A stretch of DNA of 64,000 bases from Megaustenia siamemsis (Eukaryota > Mollusca > Gastropoda > Stylommatophora > Ariophantidae), in NCBI GenBank assembly GCA_032433765.1, contig JAVIAB010000051.1, forward strand, positions 51,176,030-51,240,029, given 5' to 3'. Within the stretch, counting starts at the first letter, position 1, and each line of letters starts with the position of its first letter. Below the pieces are notes generated by a model. The model had not been told where the DNA came from, ran no database searches, and worked only from the letters and a program-made list of their open reading frames with translations. The position numbers were made by a program, and so were the translations under genes. Below are positions 22,276 to 33,049 of this stretch, piece by piece.

Positions 22276-22480
22276 CTATCTCATTGTTTACCATTGTCTC
22301 CAGTGTTGTTTAATGTTTACACAGGTAGGATATCAAAAGCTAGCAAGACTTGGAATGGGGCAGGACCTTATCTTATGTTGATGTTTTGGTGTATCTCTAG
22401 GGCAGAGACAGAAAAAGTGTTGTGGCAGAACTCCGACAGAGCTTGATCGTTAAGTAATTGGTGTCGGAAGGCAGGAACAC
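22276..22480 (+). mobile_element. Jockey-like LINE RT fragment, right of SINE d
   Basis: Joined across the SINE, the frame gives a decayed GLPQGS-like stretch followed by LSPVLFNVYTGRISKAS, the palm motif after the first catalytic Asp. The later YADD region is not recognisable. It is old and truncated. Confidence 0.6.
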
Positions 22481-22524
22481 TTGGCTAACTGACAAAGGAA
22501 CGGAAACATGGTTCTCTTTGAATA

Positions 22525-24850
22525 ATGATCATCATCATCATCATGTGCCATACCGGTTGGCGTAGGTGATCATGTCCCTCCACAATCTTCTATCTACAGT
22601 GCATCGTATCAGTTCTGTTGTTGACTGTTTTCCATGCCATGACACTGAGCTATCCAGTATTTTCTCTCTTTGTCGCCCGCGATCTCTCTTTCCTTTTATT
22701 TTGCCAGTTGTAACCAAGTATTCCAACTTTCCTCTTCTCATGATGTGCTCGAAAAATGTTGATTGCTTCTTTCTGATGTTTTTTAAGAGCTCCCTTTTTG
22801 TGTTGGCCTCTTTGAGAACTTCCTCATTGGTCTTTTTAGCTGTCCAGGGAACTTTCAACATTCTTCTGAGAAATCCCATCTCTGTGGCCTCTAATCGTCT
22901 TTTCATTTGTTTGTCTACTATCCATGATTTGCTTCCATAGGTTAGAATTGGTTCTATATAGCACCGATGAACTCTCTTTCTCATTTTTATTGACATAGAT
23001 TTGTTGCATAAGATATTTTTCATTTTCTGAAATGTCATTTTGGCCTGAGCTATTCTGCTTTTTATTTCTGTGGTGCATCTCCCATCTGATGTTATTATTG
23101 TGTCCAAGTATTTGAAACGTTGCACTTATTTCAGATTTGTCTCGTTTATTTTTATGCTGCATGATGGTGGTGATTGTTTCTTTGATATAACCATTACTTC
23201 TGTTTTCTTACTATTCAGACTGAGACCTTTCTTGTTGCTTTCTTTTATTATTATGTCTATCATTTCTTGTAGTTCATTCTCTGTCTTTGCTATTAAGACT
23301 GTGTCATCCGCATATCGCAAATTATTTATGTTGTGACCGTTGACTTCAATTCCTTTTTTTGTCTACTATTGATCTTATAATATATTCGCTGTAAAGTTAA
23401 AAAAAATCCGGCAACAGAACACAGCCTTGTCTGACTCCTTGCTTTATATATTGGAATTGTCCTGTTTGGTTGTTAATTCGTATAGCTGCTGTTTGTTGCC
23501 AGTACATGTTTTTTATGATTCGCAGATCCTTGCCATCAATTTTTAATTTCTCCAGCATATTGATTATTTCCACATGCTTTACTTTGTCAAATGCTTTCGA
23601 GTAGTCTATAAAGCACACATATTGATCTTTCTTTACCTCTATAGATCTTTCTATCAATGTTCTTAAGATATATATTGCATTATTGGTGCCCTTTCCTTCC
23701 ACAAATCCACATTGTTCCTCACTTATTTCTGGTTTTAATTTGTTCCTTACACGTCTCATGATTATTCTTAGTAATATATTAGTCATATGGCTCATGAGAC
23801 TAATAGTGCGATGGTCTTCACAATCAGTGGCTCCTGACTTCTTCGGTATGGCTACAAAGATAGATTTTAGTAGATCTTCGGGTATGTGTCCAGTGTTATA
23901 TATGTCATTGAGTAATTTTGTTATGACTTATACTCCCAGCTCTCCTAATACATTTATCTCTTAGATTGTTATATTGTCAGGACCTGGAGCTTAGCCTCTT
24001 TTCATGTGTTGAATTGCGTCCTCCACTTAACTCTGCATTATTGGTGGTCCTGTGTCTTCATTTGAATTGTTTAATTCTGGTCTTTCATCATCATAGAGTT
24101 GACTGATATATTCTGTCCATCTTTCCATTGTCTTCTCCTGTCCCATTATTATATTTCCTTCCTTTGATTTCACACATCCTGATACTTTGACTTCTTTTCT
24201 TCCTGTTACTTCATTTAACTGCTTGTGCATACATTTTGAGTCTTTCTGTTGTTGTTTTTCCATTTCTTCTCATTTCTGTTTTAACCATCCTTCCTTTGCT
24301 TCACTGCACTTTTTTTGGATCTCTTTGTGCAATAGTGTGTATGTCCGTTCTTCTTTCTTATGTTTTCTTCTTTCGTCCATTAGTTGTAATATTTCTTCTG
24401 TCATCCATTTCTTTTTGTTGATTCTTTTAGTCACTGGTATAACTTCTTTTGATGTTTGTTGAATAGATTGTTTGAGCATTTCCCACTGCTCCTAGATTTC
24501 CTGTATTTTCTCAATAGATTTATATCTATTTTGTACTATCGTGCTGTACTTATCACTCATCTGTTTATCTACTCTTAGCATATCTAGCTCTAATTTTATA
24601 TTTCTTGGTGATTTCTGTGCCTTCCGCAGTTTTATTCTTATCTTTCCAACTACTGGTACATGGTCACTATTGCAATCTGCTCCTGGCCTTATTTTAACCG
24701 ATGTTAGCCCATTCCTGAATCTTCTCTGTACCAGTATAAAATCAATTTGATTGTGTACTTTTTTGTATAATGATATAGTCAAAAAATTCAACGCCAAATT
24801 TAAATCTGTGCTCATATTGACAAGAGAACCCATGTAATGAGAAACCATGG
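22525..24850 (-). mobile_element. RTE-A LINE, 2.3 kb, 5'-truncated, frameshifted
   Basis: The longest RTE-A copy. Its 3' end at 22525-22550 is ATCATCATCATCATCATGTG (an (ATG)n tail). Reading the minus strand upward, the endonuclease C-terminus lies at 24848-24492 (NQIDFILVQRRFRNG, CNSDHVPVVGKI with the SDH motif). Next come the linker (24479-24027), RT at 23795-23397 (EEQCGFVEGKGTNNA, FIDYSKAFDKVKH, KQGVRQGCVL) and 23320-23126 (RYADDTVLIAKTENELQEMI). The C-terminal domain follows at 23125-22541 (RFKYLDTIITSDGRCTTEI, FLRRMLKVPWTAKKTNEEV, GKIKGKRDRGRQR, ending YANRYGT). It is interrupted by several frameshifts and stops. The 5' half of the endonuclease is missing. Confidence 0.93.
22541..23125 (-). 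pseudogene. RTE-A ORF2 C-terminal domain (open fragment)
   Basis: 194 codons open to the natural stop. This is the conserved post-RT domain of BovB-like elements (LEATEMGFLRRMLKVPWTAK, HIMRRGKLEYL, RCTVDRRLWRDMITYANRY). It is part of the 2.3-kb element and not separately expressed as far as can be told. Its (ATG)n tail begins within 20 bases after the stop. Confidence 0.85.
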
Positions 24851-26699
24851 AGTTGGGTTTGATCGAAGTCTTGCCTATTGTAAGCAGGTAGTTTTGAAAC
24901 CCAGAAAAGGCCTATCTACGATGAGAACCATGGTTTCAGCAGTGCTAACAAAAACTTTTTAGCACTTATGCTAAGGGCTGGTCTTGTATGTGAAAGAGTA
25001 TGCACCGGCTATCAAAAAAAAGTAAAGTACCCTCACGAATCTTTACTCTACAAATAGTTTCTAACAGTATATTTGTTGGGAATTAAAAGGACAAGTTCGT
25101 ATAAATTATTTGCCGTTGAGTGCTATTTTTAGATTCAGTTTGTGATATAGAACACAAATTATGAACCTAGCTATAGAAGACAAATAATATGTCAGTTACT
25201 TTTAACTAAATATTTTTAAAAAATGCCTAATGCATTTATTCTTGGCTATATTTAAAAGCATAATTCCAATCCTTTGTTATCAAGGTAATGCTTTATTTTA
25301 GTCTTAGCACAGAGCGTTCAACAACAAAACATAGCGAACTCGTATTTCATTAGGTTGTTTTGGAATACTGCATGATTAGTTTCTTATTGTGTCCAGAAAG
25401 ACAGCTAATCTTAATTCATTTATTCATTTAGATACCAAGTTATACCTAGGGCTGCTGCATCAGTCGCTCTGCAAAGATTTCCATTCTGCCTTACAGTCTA
25501 CAGCTCTGTGTGTCTCCGCTTGATTGAACAACCTACTATGTGTTTTCCGCTTTGTTTCACGTCTTGGCTCTACTCTCATCTCGACATTATAGCTGCATGG
25601 ATATTTTAGAAAAAATAATATGTGTCTATTTATAAATATATGTCTTTATGTGTACATATGTGTCTTTGTTTGTACAGATGCTTTTGTTTGTTGTTTGTAC
25701 AAATATAATAATATCATTACCTGCTTTTGTACATATTTAAATATATTATACATTATGTATAATTTATACACGTTTTAATTTAGATGTACTCGTGTTTGTT
25801 TTTGTACACACAGATTTGTTTATTTGTTTTAGAACGTGTGGTGTTTGTTGGGAACAATAATGTTTACTATGTTTGGGCATGTGTAGTTATTTAGACTGGT
25901 ACGATTGTATTTGTTTTTTTGTGTTTAAAAAAATATGTCTTTGTGGTATACTCACCTATTTATGCTTGTACTAATGTATTTACCTGTTTACACAATTGTA
26001 TTTATTTTGTGTGCACATATATTTGTGTACTGACAATTATATATGTCTGTGTTTGTACTGAAACAAGTTAAGAAGAGAGAAAAAAGAGTCTAAAGTCTAC
26101 AATAAGGGAACATGGAATGTGAGTTTAGGATAATAAGATAATAACAGAATTGACAGGTTCAGGAGAAAACGTGCTTAAAATAGATAAATAACAATGAACT
26201 AACCAGACCAATACGACAGGAATTTATGAAGCGTGACTGAAAGTGACCAGCGACTAACAGACAATTGTAAGACAACTGAATGTAAATGTAGTCGTGAAGT
26301 TAAAGGTTAAGCTAAGGAGATGTAGTCAAAACAGAAGTTCAATTTACAACTTTTAGGTTCGTGCCAACAGAGTGGGAGAGGCTGTTATTGTGAGATTACC
26401 TCGCCTTAGTTTGTTAGAGTTTGGAAAGAGGAAAAGTGTTGAAGCAGAATAGCAGAGAGGAAACGATGTTGTTGGCGGTGCACTTTCCTAGATAGTTGAG
26501 ATGTCAAGTTTCAGCATCGACAATGAGACAAAATATTCTGGTTGAGAACTTAGTTTTGAGAAACAAAGCACATGAAAGGTTGTGGAGAATTTAGGATTCG
26601 TGAGAAGCAGAATAATGGGCAGATCGAAAGAACAAATAATACTATTGGAAGAGGACGATTCAGCTGATGAAAGAAATAAAATTAATTTTGAAGAGTAGG
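24851..26699. other. Intergenic, TGT/TTTG-rich stretch at 25.6-26.06 kb
   Basis: 24851-25010 is anonymous, with one weak tRNA-like pentamer. 25620-26060 is a degenerate TGTTTGTAC/TTTGTG-rich tract without a fixed period. No coding motif. Confidence 0.4.
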
Positions 26700-27110
26700 A
26701 GATTTGGAAATATTTGTTTATCAATTTATTAATATGTCTGCGATCAGGACTCAGTCAGAGTAGGATCCCAGACTCTCACATGAAGTCAGCTGTCAGGCTA
26801 AGTGTGTTGATCGCCCCCACAGACAGAACATCACAGTTAGAGTCTGCCATATCCACTCCGACTGAACACCCGTTAAAACGTTGCACTGTGTTCTGCACCA
26901 GTGGCCCAGGGCATCCGATTTCAGCCAGCATTTTATTCAGGTTTGCTTTCCTTAGCCTTTGATTGTCCCCAATCTTCCTACAAGGCAGCATATGATATTT
27001 TCTGTAGGGGGATTCTGCCCTTAGACGGTCGGCCTTCCCAGGTTTACGAGCACCGTCTGCCCGAGTCACTAGAGGTGACTAACACAGCCATGCGACTTGT
27101 AATGTGAGGA
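26700..27110. other. GC-richer island with overlapping open frames, unknown
   Basis: GC content is visibly higher than the surroundings. Frames are open on both strands (about 68-97 codons at 26714-26962, 26901-27107 and 27069-26776). None shows a known motif. It may be a decayed exon or transposon piece. Too little is visible to choose. Confidence 0.3.
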
Positions 27111-27807
27111 AACTGCAACAAGGAACGCTTTTCATGCATAGCTTTCAATTGTTCCTGCCGCCTATCCCCATATACCGGTAAGTCATGTCCTCTTGAAAAT
27201 GATGATCGTCGTAGCATTAGATGATGTTAGGCCATCGTTGATGGCTCCATTTCCGATCATATAGACACACAGTCAGTCGTCAAATTATCACCGTCGCACA
27301 TCAAACAGCAGACCGTAAGATTTGCGCACGGCCGGTTTAGGGAACCATTACGATGACGTAGCACACACAAATGTTGTCCAACACTTAATATATGTGTTTG
27401 TGATTGTTCAATAGTTTTAGCTGTAAATAGAGTGTTTCATGGTTTCGCCAAAATAGTGGTATTTGTAGAGACAATGCGAGTTAATGATTTAACCAATGAT
27501 CATGAATATAAAACAGTGTCCAGACTGGAAAACTTTAGATCATAATTGGAAATGTCAGAATTGAGCGCTTCACGAGGAGTTACAGAAGAATAACAAATCG
27601 ACACAGAACTAGAGTCGTGTTTCCACACCCTGAGGGATATACTGAAGAAAGTGTAGGGGGTACACCTATGGATGTGTTCGATGTACAGCGAGGATGATTA
27701 ATCTATTAAACTAAACTGAACTAGATGTATATAATAAGAACATTTAAATCCTTAAGATTACCATGCATTAGTGACAGAAAAAAAAAGATTAAAACATATG
27801 ACATTCT
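27111..27807. other. Intergenic, nothing recognised
   Basis: No tandem, tRNA-like or coding signal that I can support. Confidence 0.35.
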
Positions 27808-28815
27808 ATCTATCCATCTATTGACCTTTCGAGCCGTTGCCGGCCCATAGGGCGTAGACCAAGATACACCTTCTCATATCTGAATTTTTGTTCTAGCAGT
27901 TTTCTTTTAAAGATATTTTATAAAATCTCGCCATTTGTCTCTGTTCTGTGCAACAGCTCTATCTCATTGAGGGAGCCGAATCCTGTTGCTCTTGCCTCTC
28001 TCATCAATGTTCTTCTCAGTGTCTCTCTGGGTCTTCCTCTTTTTCTCTTACCTGTTGTTTCCCATATGAAGGTCTGCTTTGCTATTCGGTTATTATCTCT
28101 TCTCATTACATGTCCAACATATGACCATCGTCTTTTCTTGATTACTGAAGATATTAGTGGTTGATTGGCGATTTCTCTAATTTCCTCGTTTGTTTTGAAT
28201 TCGTTCCACGCTATACCAAGTATTTTCCTTAGACATTTATTTTCGAATGCGTTCAACTTTGTTTCTATATTTCTTGTTGTTTTCCAGCTTTCACACGCAT
28301 ACGCAAGGATTGATAGTACATTTGATTTAAATAGCCTAAGTTTTGTGTTTGTGCTGATTAGTTTTGATTTCCACAACTTTTCAAGGCTTCCTGAAAGACA
28401 TTGCTGCTTTAGCTATTCTGATTCTAATTTCTTTGCTTGTATCCCCTTCTCGATCAATGTGACTTCCAAGATAGATAAAGTGATCGATCTCTTCTACTGG
28501 TTTGTTTTCCATGTATATTTTGTCATCTGTTGGAATTAAACTTTTCATGGCTTTAGTCTTTTCATGATTGATCTCAAGCCCAATTTTGCTGGCTATTGCT
28601 GATAGTTCATTTGTGTTTTCCTGCATCATTTTTATCTGACTGCTGTTGAGAACTATGTCATCAGCAAAGTCGAGGTCCTCCAAATGGTCTCATTGTATCC
28701 ATTCGATGCCTTTATTACCAGTGCAGCATTTCTTCATTTTGAAGTCCATAACAATTCCAAATAACAAGGGCGATAAAATACACCATTGTCTAACCCCAGT
28801 TTCTATTGGGAAACA

Positions 28816-29274
28816 TTAGCTCAGTCCTTCCTCTGTTAGAATTGCACATGTGTAACCATCATACATGTCTTTAATAATATTTATGATTTTTGATGGTAAG
28901 CCATATTGCTTCAGAATTTTCCACAAAGAATCTCTATGAATACTATCAAATGCTTTTTTGAAATCGATGAAGTTAAGTACAAAAGGTTTTTGCTTTTCAA
29001 TGTGTTCCTCCAATATAAGTCGTAGAGTGAAAATGTGGTCAAGGCCGCTTCTCCCTTTTCTAAACCCAGCCTGTTCTTCCCGCATTACTGTATCCATTGA
29101 ATCCTTTATTCTATTTAGGATGATTTTGCAGAATAACTTTGAGGCAACTGACAAAAGTGTCACGCCCCTCCAGTTGTTACAATATCTAAGATTGCCCTTT
29201 TTTGGAATCTTAACAATGATTCCTTTTTTCCATTTATGAGGCGTCTTCTCTGTTTGCCAAATGATGTTGAACAT
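28816..29274 (-). pseudogene. RTE-B reverse-transcriptase core (open fragment, 152 codons)
   Basis: Contains WKKGIIVKIPKKGNLRYCNN (motif 1-2a), WRGVTLLSVASKLFCKIILN, QAGFRKGRSGLDHIFTLR and FIDFKKAFDSIHRDSLWKIL, with the first catalytic Asp intact. It stops before the QG and YADD motifs, which lie in other frames downstream. Confidence 0.85.
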
Positions 29275-29416
29275 TTTTGGAGATGTATTAGATTATGGCT
29301 ATCAATTGCCTTGAGGATCTCAGCTGTTAACTTATCCTCTCCAGCTGCCTTGTTATTGGTCATAAGCTTTAAGGTGGTTTCTATTTCACTCAAGGTGAAG
29401 TCATCTAAATTTACAT

Positions 29417-30025
29417 CTAATTCTGCTCTGGTGTTTCAGCTTCAAAATCTATTAAACTTTGGGGTAGTGGACGGTTAAGAATTTCTTTGAAGTGTTCCGC
29501 CCAACGGGCTTTTATGTCTGCGCTTGTTGTTAGCATTAATCCAGATTTGTCTAGAATTGGTGTTCCACTGGATGTATAGGTGTTTGTCAGCATCTTTTGT
29601 ACAGTATAAAGAGTTCTGCTGTCTCCTGTAATTGCAGCTGTCTCTGCTTTCTCTGCCAAATTGTCTATATAAGCTCTTGTATCTCTTCTTGCTGAACTTT
29701 TCACTTTGTTGTCTAATTCTTTGTATGTTGCTTTTGCCAGAGCCTTTCCAAGATCTGTCTTTACATTAGTCATGGCTCTCCTCGCTTCTCTTCTTTCTTT
29801 GATGTATTTCCATGTGGTGTCTGAGATCCAAGCTAGTTTTTCCATTTTCTTCAGTCCGGCACTTGCTTCAGCTGCTGTCATTAGTATTTTGCTCTGTGAG
29901 TCCCACATTTCATTGATATCTAAGTCTATTTCACCGAGTGCTGTATAACAATTACTTAGCTCTGTGTTAAACTTTTCCTTTATGGCTTCATCTTTCAATT
30001 TATGACTATCAATTTTTTGTGTCAT
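29417..30025 (-). pseudogene. RTE-B endonuclease-RT linker (open fragment, 202 codons)
   Basis: Starts MTQKIDSHKLKDEAIKEKFN. It is helix-rich with many Lys/Glu/Ala, and ends ADIKARWAEHFKEILNRPLP, the RWxEHFxxLLN signature just before the RT fingers in RTE-type LINEs. It is the longest open block in this copy. Confidence 0.8.
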
Positions 30026-30195
30026 TGACCTCTTCTGTTGGCTTCTAAATTTTAATCTTATTTTCCCAATGCACAGGTTGTGGCCACTATTAACATCAGC
30101 ACCTGTGTATGCTCTTACATCTATTAATGATGATCTGAATTGTTGTTTAATACATAGGTGGTCAATTTGATTTGATGTTCTATGTTCTATGTTCT

Positions 30196-30971
30196 TGATA
30201 TGACATTACTGACATTGAAATGCACACATGTTAAGTTGTGTTTTGCGTTAATAGACTTCCATTAGCAAAATACAGTTTAATCTATTTTCATATGAATGGA
30301 AGTACTTGTCAAACAATAAGTTGATTATCTACGTCTCGTATTTGTGAACTGAACTATGAAGTGAAAGACAAAGTTATAGAGACCATAGAAAACTATCTTT
30401 TCAAAAACGTTTGTAATTCTATCATTTACACCACAGACCAAAACGATCAACGAAGTACAATCACTTAAGGCTACACGAGAGTTATTACAATAGACCACAT
30501 AAGTATTCAGTTGTCACAAATGTGAACTATATCGGTGCTGTCTTACTTTTTACAGAAAAAAATCGCTTATGCCCATTAAATTCTGGAAGACTTGAGAAAT
30601 CGTTTAGAATCGCACTCAACAATTTGTCCTAATTAAACCATATATGTATATATGCTATATGTAGTAGTAGTAGTCTCTGTCAGTCATAGTTGACTATGTA
30701 TTTTTCAGTGCCATTAGACATTTTTTTTTCTTTCACCGTGTATTCTATTTTTCTATGAATCTAAATGTTTCTTGTTTAAGTTGTTGGAGGATTAGAGTGT
30801 GTTTCCAAAGATTGTGGTCTGCAGCTATTTCTTCCCAGGCTGCAGGGTTTATGTTCAGAGTCTTCATACCACGTTTACAAATCGATGTTTTGGTCGCCCC
30901 CTAAACCTTTTGCCATCTGCTAGTTGTCCTAGAAATGTAAGGGGGTACAATCTGCTCAAGAGATGGATCAT
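30196..30971. other. Intergenic; possible (GTA)n-tailed repeat at 30660
   Basis: GTAGTAGTAGTCTCTGTCAG, followed by TCATAGTTGACTATG and anonymous sequence to 30960, looks like the 3' end of a reverse-oriented retroelement with an ACT/AGT trinucleotide tail. No coding homology was recognised. Confidence 0.35.
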
Positions 30972-31672
30972 AAGTAAAAGTCGATTAAAAACAGAAAAAA
31001 TATCTCTTTTCAGTAAAGTCGACTACAAACAAAGAACATCTCTCAATACTAAACGGCGGCTACACACAAATAACATCTCTCAACAATAAAAGAAGACTAC
31101 GCGCAAATAACATCTCTCAACAATAAAAGAAGACTACGCACAAATGACATCTCTCAACAATAAAAGAAGACTTCACACAAATAACATCTCTCAACAATAA
31201 AAGAAGACTACACACAAATAACATCTCTCAACAATAAAAGAAGACTACACACAAATAACATCTCTCAACAATAAAAGAAGACTACGCGCAAATAACATCT
31301 CTCAACAATAAAAGAAGACTACGCACAAATGACATCTCTCAACAATAAAAGAAGACTTCACACAAATAACATCTCTCAACAATAAAAGAAGACTACACAC
31401 AAATAACATCTCTCAACAATAAAAGAAGACTACGCGCAAATAACATCTCTCAACAATAAAAGAAGACTACGCACAAATGACATCTCTCAACAATAAAAGA
31501 AGACTACACACAAATAACATCTCTCAACAATAAAAGGAGTCACCAAACAAATAAAATCTCTCAACAATAAAAGAAGACTACAAATAAATAACATCTCTCA
31601 ATAATAAAGGGAGACTATAAATAAATAACATCTCTAAACAGAAAAAGGAGACTACAAAAAAGTAACATGTGT
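30972..31672. repeat. Minisatellite, 37-bp unit, about 18 copies
   Basis: The core unit AAAGAAGACTACACACAAAT continues AACATCTCTCAACAATA. Both edges are diverged. The central copies form a higher-order pattern of variants A (ACGCGC), B (ACGCAC..ATGAC), C (TTCACAC) and D (ACACAC). The GCGC marker recurs at 31101, 31286 and 31434, i.e. 5 and then 4 units apart. Confidence 0.93.
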
Positions 31673-32225
31673 CTGCAATAAGAATAGATTCATCATTATC
31701 ATCAGGTTCCATGCAGTGGCGTAGCTAGGAGAGGAAAAAAGAGGGTACAACTGTACTCGGGCACAGCATCTATGGGCGTCAAATTTACCATTGTTGCCTT
31801 AATTATTTTTTTTATCCTCTTCATACTTTACAAATATGTCACGAAATGCATGTTTTAAAACTCAAAATATTTTTTCAGGAAAGCAGGACGGACCCTCATA
31901 TGACTCACATCTGTCTCAAGGGGGCCAGGAGGGGTTGCGAAAACTGACTTTGTCCCCGAGCACTGAAGTTCCTAACTGTCCCTCTGTGCTTGAGTGCTTC
32001 AAAAATGAAGTGAAGCGATAAGCCACAGTTTTGATCGTTAACGTCTTGTTTGCTATTCGCTCTTGAGCTTCGCGATCTGGTTAAAAACACCTTCCAGACA
32101 CCGGAAATCTGAAGCTTGTGCTAAAGCTTGATTCATTTAATCGGAAATTGGTTGCTTTAATGTAGTGAACAAACTATCATAGCAGTTTCAGTTTTCATAA
32201 ACATTAAATTAAATATCGTATCACT
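31673..32225. other. Intergenic; CAGTGGCGTAGCTAGGAG motif at 31714
   Basis: CAGTGGCGTAGCTAGGAG resembles the terminal motif of common animal DNA transposons. No inverted partner was found within the next kilobase, so an element cannot be defined. Confidence 0.35.
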
Positions 32226-32289
32226 GAGCTCCTAAGAAATACCAGAAAGAAACAATCAACATTCTTTTCGGGCACATCATGAAAGGAGG
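32226..32289 (+). mobile_element. RTE-A LINE 3' end, left of SINE e
   Basis: GAGCTCCTAAGAAATACCAG through CGGGCACATCATGAAAGGAGG matches the RTE-A region just before HIMRRGKLEYL (compare 53.46-53.52 kb). It is split here by SINE e and resumes at 32551. Confidence 0.85.
32274..32289. repeat. Target-site duplication of SINE e, left
   Basis: ACATCATGAAAGGAGG, matching ACATCATGACAGGAGG at 32551-32566 (15 of 16). Confidence 0.88.
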
Positions 32290-32550
32290 GAGCCGCGATA
32301 GCTCAGTGGTTAGTGAACTGGACTACTACGGACAAGGGGTAGGGTTCGATCTCAATCGACGGCTTCCGGGTTCACCCAGCCTTAAATGGGTACCGGATTT
32401 TTTTCTGGGAAAGTAAAGCAGCACGGGCGTAATACCGACCACATTACCCCAAAAATCATGTGCTGAAGGTCTGTAAAATATAGGGTCACTAACACCATAT
32501 TTCCCTATACGCCACTTGGCGTGACGGGGGTACTTTACTTTACTTACTTT
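32288..32550 (+). mobile_element. tRNA-derived SINE copy e, in an RTE-A copy
   Basis: Full length. It starts GGGAGCCGCGATAGCTCAGT, box B reads GGTTCGATCTC (one change), and the 3' part is TATACGCCACTTGGCGTGAC. The tail is GGTACTTTACTTTACTTAC. It is flanked by a 16-bp duplication of RTE-A coding sequence, so it is younger than that LINE copy. Confidence 0.95.
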
Positions 32551-32760
32551 ACATCATGACAGGAGGAAAAGTTAGAATATTTGGTTACAACTGGCAAAAT
32601 ACATGAAAAAAAAAGGATCGCGGATGACAAAGAGAGAAGATACTGGATAACTTAGTGTCATGGTACGGAAAACAGCCAAGAACGGAATTGATACGATGCA
32701 ATGTGGATAGAGAGTTGTGGAAGGACATGATCGCCTACGCCAACCGGTATGGTAAATCAT
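32551..32760 (+). mobile_element. RTE-A LINE 3' end, right of SINE e
   Basis: ACATCATGACAGGAGGAAAA begins the duplication, then come the RTE-A C-terminal codons (GGATCGCGGATGACAAAGAG) and ACGCCAACCGGTATGG. The natural stop codon follows. Base deletions and an A-run (32606-32614) break the frame. Confidence 0.85.
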
Positions 32761-33020
32761 GACGATTACTGAAAAGCGATATAAAATTAAGTTTCTTATT
32801 CCAGCTTATTTTCAATGTACCTTTGTTAAACTGACCGCCATCAAAACTGAGCTGTTAGCAAGTCATGTTTTGAATCGCTTTTATTTTATTTACTGAGTTT
32901 ACTTCACTTTCTGAATTAGCGTACCATCATTAGTCTACTACTGATGTTTAGTGTTTATACATACATACGTTTAACGGTGAAAGTACGCAGACATGGCTTT
33001 ATCATATCGTTGAATCAACA
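32761..33020. other. Intergenic, nothing recognised
   Basis: No tandem, tRNA-like or coding signal that I can support. Confidence 0.35.
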
Positions 33021-33049
33021 GCATTGGTGATGTATAATCTAATTGATAT

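Larger units (their letters stand above)
27808..30195 (-). mobile_element. RTE-B LINE, 2.4 kb, 5'-truncated, frameshifted
   Basis: A second RTE-type family. Its 3' tail is (GATAGATG)-like, read as TCTATCTATCCATCTATT at 27808 on the plus strand. Upward on the minus strand come the C-terminal domain at 28376-27918 (LAYACESWKTTRNIETKLNA, RRWSYVGHVMRRDNN, GKRKRGRPRETLRR) and the RT end at 28683-28381 (MEDLDFADDIVLNSSQ, KIGLEINHEKTKAM, HFIYLGSHIDREG). The RT core follows at 29274-28816 (REEQAGFRKGRSGLDHIF, FIDFKKAFDSIHRDSLWKI), then the linker at 30025-29417 and an endonuclease remnant near 30175-30040 (SNQIDHLCIKQQFRSS). The SDH catalytic motif appears as SGH. Frameshifts separate the blocks, so it is inactive. 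Confidence 0.92.

Noticed and set aside
22566..22940. Plus-strand frames over RTE-A (also near 9000, 28165 and 24187)
   Set aside because: Complements of minus-strand LINE coding regions, with hydrophobic low-information sequences.
24841..25010. Another SINE with a B-box-like GGGTTTGATCG
   Set aside because: Only a partial box B and no box A, tail or duplication; chance cannot be excluded.
31714..31731. DNA transposon end CAGTGGCGTAGCTAGGAG
   Set aside because: No inverted partner or duplication found nearby, so no element can be delimited.
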